A stretch of DNA of 64,000 nt. Source: Bifidobacterium felsineum (GTDB lineage: Bacteria > Actinomycetota > Actinomycetes > Actinomycetales > Bifidobacteriaceae). The position numbers were made by a program, and so were the translations under genes. Below the pieces are notes generated by a model. That model made no database searches. It had not been told where the DNA came from and saw only the letters and a program-made list of their open reading frames with translations. Positions 58,572-64,000 of the stretch are shown here, one piece after another; the first letter of the stretch is position 1, and each line of letters begins with the position of its first letter. Location of the stretch: assembly GCF_002802915.1 (NCBI RefSeq), contig NZ_PEBJ01000003.1:124001-188000 (forward strand), in the 5' to 3' direction.

Positions 58572-59867
58572 ATGACTGAGACTGCTGTGAATACTGTTGC
58601 CAACACTCCCTCTTCTTTTACTATCAATCGTCCTCTCGGCACTCCGCTGGGTAAGCATCCCACCCGTGTACTGTTTTTGGGTTCCGGCGAGCTGGGCAAG
58701 GAAGTCACCATCGAACTTATGCGTTTGGGCGCCTGGGTGTGCGCCGCTGACTCCTATGCCGGCGCTCCGGCTCAGCAGGTGGCACATGAGTACCGTGTGC
58801 TGGATATGGCGAATGCCGCCGAGCTGCAGACCCTGTTCGATGATGTGAAGCCAGACATTATTGTGCCGGAGGTTGAGGCCATTGCCACCGATGTGTTGGC
58901 GGGAGCGGCAGCTGCTGGCGCTCAGGTGGTGCCGAGCGCCGAGATTGCGGCAATCTGCATGGACCGCGAGCGCCTGCGCGTACTGGCTCATGAGGAGCTT
59001 GGCTTACCGACTACGCCATATCGTTTTGCAGGTTCTCTGGAGGAGCTGCGTGCCGGCGCTGTTGAAGTGGGTTATCCGTGCGTGGTAAAGCCGGTAATGA
59101 GCTCCTCCGGTCATGGTCAGTCCGTGGTACGTTCCGCGGATGCGATTGATGCGGCTTGGGTTGAAGCTCAGGAGGGCCGTCGTGCCGCTGATGAAGGCGA
59201 TGTGTCCCGTGTGATCGTGGAGGCTTTGGCTCCGCTTGAGCGTGAGCTGACGGTGCTGACGGTGAGTTCTTCAGCCGGTATTGTGACCTGCGCGCCGATT
59301 GGTCAGCGTCAGGAATCCGGCGATTATCGCGAGTCCTGGCAGCCGGCCACATCTTCCGAAGCTGTTCTGGCGCAGGCTCAACTGATTGCTCGCGGTGCAG
59401 TTGAAGGGCTTGTGGCTCGCGCACGTCAGGCAGGTGAAACCGGTTGGGGCGTGTTTGGCGTGGAATTGTTCGTATTGACTGATGGCTCGGTGCTGTTTAA
59501 TGAGGTCTCCCCCCGCCCGCACGACACGGGTATGGTGACGATGGCTTCACAGCGTTTAAGTGAGTTCGCCCTGCACGCGCGCGCAATCTTGGGCCTGCCG
59601 ATTACCACTGATCATGTGGCTTTGACCTTGCCTGACGATGCTGTTGCCGCCAGCCACGCGATTGTGGTCGCAGGCGATGGTGAAGCTGAATTCACCAATC
59701 TGGCCGGTGCGTTGGCTGAGCCTGGTACTGATTTGCGTATCTTCGCTAAGCCGGAAGTGCATGGGCACCGCCGCATGGCGGTCGCACTGGCTATTGGCAG
59801 TGATGAAGCCAATGCGCGAGCCAAGGCAGGTAATGTTGCCGAAGCTTTGGAGATTACCGTTCGATAA
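58572..59867 (+). CDS. purT: formate-dependent phosphoribosylglycinamide formyltransferase
   Basis: 431 residues, ATP-grasp enzyme that formylates GAR using formate and ATP, step three of purine synthesis without folate. Seen: VLFLGSGELGKEVTIELMRLG, PDIIVPEVEAIATD, ERLRVLAHEELGLPTTPYRFAGS, YPCVVKPVMSSSGHGQSVVR in the ATP-binding loop and ELFVLTDGSVLFNEVSPRPHDTGMVTMASQ. The start ATG 58572 (MTETAVNT) is preceded by GTGGGG. Followed by purC after 75 bases, so purine genes cluster here. The formate route fits an organism that makes formate in fermentation. Confidence 0.95.
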   Translation: MTETAVNTVANTPSSFTINRPLGTPLGKHPTRVLFLGSGELGKEVTIELMRLGAWVCAADSYAGAPAQQVAHEYRVLDMANAAELQTLFDDVKPDIIVPEVEAIATDVLAGAAAAGAQVVPSAEIAAICMDRERLRVLAHEELGLPTTPYRFAGSLEELRAGAVEVGYPCVVKPVMSSSGHGQSVVRSADAIDAAWVEAQEGRRAADEGDVSRVIVEALAPLERELTVLTVSSSAGIVTCAPIGQRQESGDYRESWQPATSSEAVLAQAQLIARGAVEGLVARARQAGETGWGVFGVELFVLTDGSVLFNEVSPRPHDTGMVTMASQRLSEFALHARAILGLPITTDHVALTLPDDAVAASHAIVVAGDGEAEFTNLAGALAEPGTDLRIFAKPEVHGHRRMAVALAIGSDEANARAKAGNVAEALEITVR

Positions 59868-59942
59868 CCCGCTGGGTGTCAGCTATCGTTGATACCCTTT
59901 TACCGTTAGTTCACCCAGAATTCCACTCCTGAAAGGCGAGTT

Positions 59943-60692
59943 ATGGAGAAGCTGGAAAAGCTCTACGAGGGCAAGGCCAAGCAACTGTACGCAACCGACG
60001 ATCCCGACATCCTGTGGGTCGAATACAAGAACACCGCCACCGCTGGCGACGGTGAGAAGAAAGAGGACTTCACCGGCAAGGGCCGTCTGAACAACCTCAT
60101 CACCACCATCATCTTCGACCTGCTCAAGGCTCGCGGCATCAACAGCCACCTCGTTAAGCGCGTGAACGACACCGCTCAGCTGGTGCGCAAGATGGATATG
60201 TTCCCGCTGGAGATCGTGCTGCGCAACACCGCCGCCGGCCACTTCTGCTCCCGTCTGGGCGTTGAGGAAGGCCTGCCGCTCAAGGAGCCGGTGCTCGAGT
60301 ACTTCCTGAAGAATGATGATCTGCATGATCCGTTCGTGAACGATGATGATCTGGTGGCTCTGGGCGTGTGCACCCGTGAGGATCTCGCTGAGATCGCTCC
60401 GCTGGCCCGCAAGATCAACGAGGCGCTGATCGACATCTTCGCCAAGATCGACGTCAAGCTCGTGGACTTCAAGATCGAGATGGGTCGCGCTTCCGACGGC
60501 ACGCTGCTGCTGGCCGACGAGATTACCCCGGATTCCTGCCGCCTGTGGGATCAGCGCGATCACTCCGGCAAGGTGGAGCACCTCGATAAGGATCTGTTCC
60601 GCCGCGGCCTGGGCTCCATCATCCCGGCTTACGAGGAGATTGAAGGCCGCCTGGCCGAGCTGGCCAAGTCCGAAGGCATCGAAGTCGCCTGA
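59943..60692 (+). CDS. purC: phosphoribosylaminoimidazole-succinocarboxamide synthase
   Basis: 249 residues, SAICAR synthetase. Seen: [25 protein letters not shown] with the ATP-binding site, [29 protein letters not shown] and [19 protein letters not shown] precedes ATG 59943. A hairpin with a T-run separates it from purL. Confidence 0.96.
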   Translation: MEKLEKLYEGKAKQLYATDDPDILWVEYKNTATAGDGEKKEDFTGKGRLNNLITTIIFDLLKARGINSHLVKRVNDTAQLVRKMDMFPLEIVLRNTAAGHFCSRLGVEEGLPLKEPVLEYFLKNDDLHDPFVNDDDLVALGVCTREDLAEIAPLARKINEALIDIFAKIDVKLVDFKIEMGRASDGTLLLADEITPDSCRLWDQRDHSGKVEHLDKDLFRRGLGSIIPAYEEIEGRLAELAKSEGIEVA

Positions 60693-60700
60693 TTTATCTA

Positions 60701-60740
60701 TTTGGCTCCCCTCTGAAGAAGGGAGCCAAATTGTCTTTTT
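60701..60740 (+). terminator. Hairpin with T-run between purC and purL
   Basis: TTTGGCTCCC and GGGAGCCAAA, 10-base loop, followed by TTGTCTTTTT. A complete intrinsic terminator inside the cluster; it should lower read-through from purC into purL, so purL may have its own control. Confidence 0.8.
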
Positions 60741-60770
60741 AACGATTGTTAGGAAAAGGAAAGGATTTCC

Positions 60771-63700
60771 ATGGTTTTCCGCGTCTATGTGGAAAAGAAG
60801 CCCGGCTTTGACGTCGAAGCGCAGCAGCTCGCCGGCGAACTGCGCACCATTCTGGGTGTCACGGGCTTGAAGGGCCTGCGCATCGTCAACCGTTACGATG
60901 CCGAAGGCATTTCCGAAGACCTGTTCAACCAGACCGTGCCCACCGTGTTCAGCGAACCTCAGGTGGACAACGTCTCCTACGACCTGCCCGATTTCGGCTC
61001 GGACAAGGTGTTCGCCACCGAGTTTCTGCCCGGCCAGTTCGATCAACGCGCTGATTCCGCCGCCGAGTGCATCCAGCTCATCTCCCAGGGTGAGCGTCCG
61101 ACCGTGCGCTCTGCCAAGGTGTACGCGCTCGAAGGCGATCTGACCGATGCCGATGTTGAGACCATCAAGCATTACGTCATCAACCCGGTTGAGGCCCGCG
61201 AGGCGAGCCTGGACACCAAGGAAACCCTGAAGACCCAGGTGCCGGTGCCCGGCAAGGTGGAAGTCATCAAGGGCTTTGACGAGATGGATGCCGAAGCCGG
61301 CCAGAAGTTCATCGACGAGCGCGGTCTCGCCATGGACCTCGCCGATCTGGAATTCTGCCAGAAGTACTTCGCCGAGGAGGGCCGTGAGCCTACGATCACC
61401 GAGATCAAGGTGATCGACACCTATTGGTCCGACCACTGCCGCCACACCACGTTCGGCACCGAACTGGACGACGTGAACATCGATGACGCCGTGGTTAAGG
61501 CTGCATTTGACCGTTATCTGGCAATGCGCCACGAGCTTGGCCGCGACGCCAAGCCGGTGTGCCTGATGGACATGGGCACCATCGGCGCCAAGTGGCTGAA
61601 GAAGAACGGCATCCTCACTGGCCTCGACGAGTCCGAGGAAATCAACGCCTGCACCGTCAAGGTCAAGGTTGATGTGAACGGCCACGATGAGGATTGGCTG
61701 TTCCTGTTCAAGAACGAGACCCACAACCATCCCACCGAAATCGAACCGTTCGGTGGTGCCGCCACCTGCATCGGCGGCTGCATCCGCGATCCACTGTCCG
61801 GCCGCTCCTACGTGTACCAGGCCATGCGCGTGACCGGTGCCGCCGATCCGACCGTTCCGGTCTCTGAGACCTTGGAAGGCAAGCTGCCACAGCGCAAGCT
61901 GGTGACCACCGCTGCCGCCGGCTACAGCTCCTATGGCAACCAGATTGGTCTGGCCACTGGCCAGGTGGATGAGATCTACCACCCGGGTTACGTAGCCAAG
62001 CGTATGGAGGTTGGCGCTGTGGTTGCCGCCACCCCGGCCGACCATGTACGCCGTGAGACCCCGGCTCCGGGCGACAAGATCATCCTGCTAGGTGGCCGCA
62101 CCGGCCGCGACGGCATTGGTGGTGCCACCGGCGCTTCCAAGGCTCATAACGTGGAGTCTCTGGAGCTCGATGGCGCTGAGGTGCAGAAGGGTAACGCTCC
62201 GGTGGAGCGCAAGCTGCAGCGTCTATTCCGCCGTGGTGATGCCTGCCGTCTGATCAAGCGCTGCAACGATTTCGGTGCCGGCGGCGTGTCTGTGGCGGTC
62301 GGCGAGCTGGCTGACGGCCTGTACGTGGACCTGAACACCGTGCCGAAGAAGTACGAAGGACTGGACGGCACCGAGCTGGCCATCTCCGAATCCCAGGAAC
62401 GTATGGCCGTGGACGTGGCCGCCGAGGATGTGGACGAGTTCCTCGGTTACGCCTGCGAGGAGAACCTCGAAGCCACCGTGATCGCCACCGTGACCGAGGA
62501 TCCGCGCATGGTGATGACCTGGAACGGCGACGAGATCGTGAACCTCTCCCGCGAGTTCCTGGCCTCCAACGGTGCTTCCAAGCACCAGATCGTGCACGTC
62601 GAGGCTCAGCAGGCATACGCCGTGCCGTCCGAATGGACCACCGGTTCTCTCTCCGATCGTTTCCATGCTCTGGTGACCAACCTCAATGTGGCCTCCAACA
62701 AGGGTCTGTCCGAGCGTTTCGATTCCACCATCGGTGCCGGCACTGTGCTGATGCCGTTCGGCGGCGTCAAGCAGCTCACACCGAACGAGGCTATGGTGGC
62801 CAAGTTCCCGGTGTTCGGTGAGACCACCACTGCCTCCGCGATGGCTTGGGGCTTCAACCCGTACATCATGGAGAAGAACCAGTTCACCGGCGCTTACCTG
62901 TCCGTGGTCGAGTCGCTGGCCAAGCTGGTGGCCGCTGGCTTCGAACATGAGAAGGCATATCTGAGCTTCCAGGAGTACTTCGAGAAGCTGCGCGACGAGC
63001 CGGAACGTTGGGGCAAGCCGACCGCCGCCGTGCTTGGCGCTTTGATGGCTCAGGTTGATCTGGGCGCTGGCGCCATCGGCGGTAAGGATTCCATGTCCGG
63101 CTCCTTCGAGGATCTGGATGTGCCTCCGACGCTGATTTCCTTCGCTGTGGCCGTGGGCAACATGAAGCGCGCCACCTCCCCTGAGTTCAAGGGTGCTGGC
63201 CACCGCATCGTGCGTATCGCACCGCGTTACTTGGCCGATGGCTTGACTCCGGACAAGGATGCGCTGCTTGAGGCCTTCACACTGGTCGAGGAGCTCACCG
63301 ACTTCCACACGGCTCTGGCTGTTTCCACTCCGGGTTACGGCGGCACTGCCGAGGCCCTGTTCAAGATGACCGTAGGCAACGGCATCGGCGTGGACCTGAA
63401 CGATGGCATCACCGCCGACGATCTGTTCGCCCCGGCTTATGGCTCGTTCATTGTGGAGCTCAAGGACAACGAGAAGGTTCCGGCCGTCTCCAACCTGGTT
63501 GAGGTGAGCGAAATCGGTGTGACCACCGAAGCGTACGCATTCAGCGCCGCCGGCGAGACCATCGACTTGGCCGAGCTGCAGAACGCTTGGGAGGGTGGCA
63601 TCGAGTCCGTGTTCCCGTACCGTTCCAAGGGTGCTGAGAAGGGCCAGACTGTGGAGACCGTCGACTTCCATGCTGAGACCGCTGGCGTGAAGAAGACCGT

Positions 63701-64000
63701 GTACACGGGTGCCGGCGTGGCCAAGCCGCGTGTCATCATCCCGGTGTTCCCGGGCAACAACTGCGAATACGATTCCGCCGCCGCCTTCGAGCGTGCCGGT
63801 GCCGAAGCCCACACGCTGGTGATCAACAACCTGACCCCGGCTGCCGTGGCTGAATCCACCGCCGCTCTGGTCGAGGAGATTAACAAAAGCCAGATCGTGA
63901 TGATTCCTGGTGGCTTCTCCGGTGGCGATGAGCCGGATGGTTCCGCCAAGTTCATCACCGCGTTCTTCCGCGCTCCGGCCGTGACCGAGGCCGTGCGCGA
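60771..64000 (+). CDS. purL: phosphoribosylformylglycinamidine synthase (3' end beyond window)
   Basis: The first 1076 codons of a large-type PurL. Seen: N-terminal FRVYVEKKPGFDVEAQQLAGELRTILG (PurS-like part), YWSDHCRHTTFGTEL, NETHNHPTEIEPFGGAATCIGGCIRDPLSGR (ATP site), GRTGRDGIGGATGASKAHN, GKDSMSGSFEDLDVPPTLISF and the start of the glutaminase domain RVIIPVFPGNNCEYDSAAAF with MIPGGFSGGDE. The catalytic cysteine of the glutaminase and about 150-170 residues lie to the right. AGGAAAGGA precedes ATG 60771. It amidates FGAR to FGAM; works with PurT upstream and PurM outside the window. Confidence 0.96.
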   Translation, partial: MVFRVYVEKKPGFDVEAQQLAGELRTILGVTGLKGLRIVNRYDAEGISEDLFNQTVPTVFSEPQVDNVSYDLPDFGSDKVFATEFLPGQFDQRADSAAECIQLISQGERPTVRSAKVYALEGDLTDADVETIKHYVINPVEAREASLDTKETLKTQVPVPGKVEVIKGFDEMDAEAGQKFIDERGLAMDLADLEFCQKYFAEEGREPTITEIKVIDTYWSDHCRHTTFGTELDDVNIDDAVVKAAFDRYLAMRHELGRDAKPVCLMDMGTIGAKWLKKNGILTGLDESEEINACTVKVKVDVNGHDEDWLFLFKNETHNHPTEIEPFGGAATCIGGCIRDPLSGRSYVYQAMRVTGAADPTVPVSETLEGKLPQRKLVTTAAAGYSSYGNQIGLATGQVDEIYHPGYVAKRMEVGAVVAATPADHVRRETPAPGDKIILLGGRTGRDGIGGATGASKAHNVESLELDGAEVQKGNAPVERKLQRLFRRGDACRLIKRCNDFGAGGVSVAVGELADGLYVDLNTVPKKYEGLDGTELAISESQERMAVDVAAEDVDEFLGYACEENLEATVIATVTEDPRMVMTWNGDEIVNLSREFLASNGASKHQIVHVEAQQAYAVPSEWTTGSLSDRFHALVTNLNVASNKGLSERFDSTIGAGTVLMPFGGVKQLTPNEAMVAKFPVFGETTTASAMAWGFNPYIMEKNQFTGAYLSVVESLAKLVAAGFEHEKAYLSFQEYFEKLRDEPERWGKPTAAVLGALMAQVDLGAGAIGGKDSMSGSFEDLDVPPTLISFAVAVGNMKRATSPEFKGAGHRIVRIAPRYLADGLTPDKDALLEAFTLVEELTDFHTALAVSTPGYGGTAEALFKMTVGNGIGVDLNDGITADDLFAPAYGSFIVELKDNEKVPAVSNLVEVSEIGVTTEAYAFSAAGETIDLAELQNAWEGGIESVFPYRSKGAEKGQTVETVDFHAETAGVKKTVYTGAGVAKPRVIIPVFPGNNCEYDSAAAFERAGAEAHTLVINNLTPAAVAESTAALVEEINKSQIVMIPGGFSGGDEPDGSAKFITAFFRAPAVTEAVR

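Noticed and set aside
59883..63812. Long open frames opposite purC and purL (720 and 529 codons)
   Set aside because: Antisense shadows of strongly conserved purine enzymes.

Overview
The window looks like a piece of a Bifidobacterium chromosome, most likely of the longum/breve group. It has GC-rich codon usage, a classic rpsL-rpsG-fusA-tuf operon, LacI-controlled glycan and nucleoside operons, a bile-acid-type symporter, and purine genes in the order purT-purC-purL. The species call is inference from gene content and sequence character. No phage, plasmid, rRNA, CRISPR or complete insertion sequence was seen. One tRNA gene (His, anticodon GTG) is present.

Layout. 1-9.9 kb: 3' part of L-lactate dehydrogenase, a trans-aconitate-type methyltransferase, a flavodoxin-fold quinone reductase, a DUF559/AbiEi-like gene bracketed by palindromic repeat arrays, a maltose-type O-acetyltransferase, a GH39 glycosidase, a 3-hydroxyacyl-CoA-dehydrogenase-family enzyme, and an MFS exporter divergent from a LysR regulator. 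10-21 kb: a two-component system, a FetAB-like ABC pair with an odd low-complexity insert, flavodoxin and cupin, DedA, an EndoIII-like glycosylase, and a PadR-controlled ABC exporter plus a divergent NADP-dinucleotide reductase. 21-30 kb: a LacI-controlled operon (binding protein, two permeases, GH31 alpha-xylosidase, GH1 beta-glucosidase) that fits uptake and intracellular breakdown of alpha-xylosylated beta-glucosides. 30-36 kb: AEC transporter, MATE exporter, UvrA-like ATPase. 36-41 kb: a LacI-controlled nucleoside salvage operon (nucleoside hydrolase, MFS transporter, ribokinase). 41-46 kb: a signalling locus (HTH protein plus membrane Ser/Thr kinase, divergent from a membrane-anchored secreted protein) and a membrane protein/GntR pair. 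46-54 kb: alcohol dehydrogenase, HAD phosphatase, the str operon and a BASS symporter. 54-64 kb: tRNA-His, threonine aldolase, a GT4 glycosyltransferase, an aminotransferase, then purT, purC and purL (cut by the window end).

The most unusual signals are non-coding. (1) Four intergenic arrays are built of palindromic units repeated at exactly 63 bp. Three share the arm CGCGCAGTTACTGCC; the fourth, after tRNA-His, has an unrelated arm but the same 63-bp register. (2) Two full copies and one relic of a 164-bp element with about 40-bp terminal inverted repeats (MITE-like) sit at gene boundaries; one copy supplies the 3' end of the ribokinase gene. (3) Tandem dyads lie in the promoter region shared by the kinase/HTH unit and its divergent membrane-protein gene. 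(4) A hairpin sits at several junctions of the alpha-xyloside operon. Genes were read by motif and context only; family names are from recognition, not database search.
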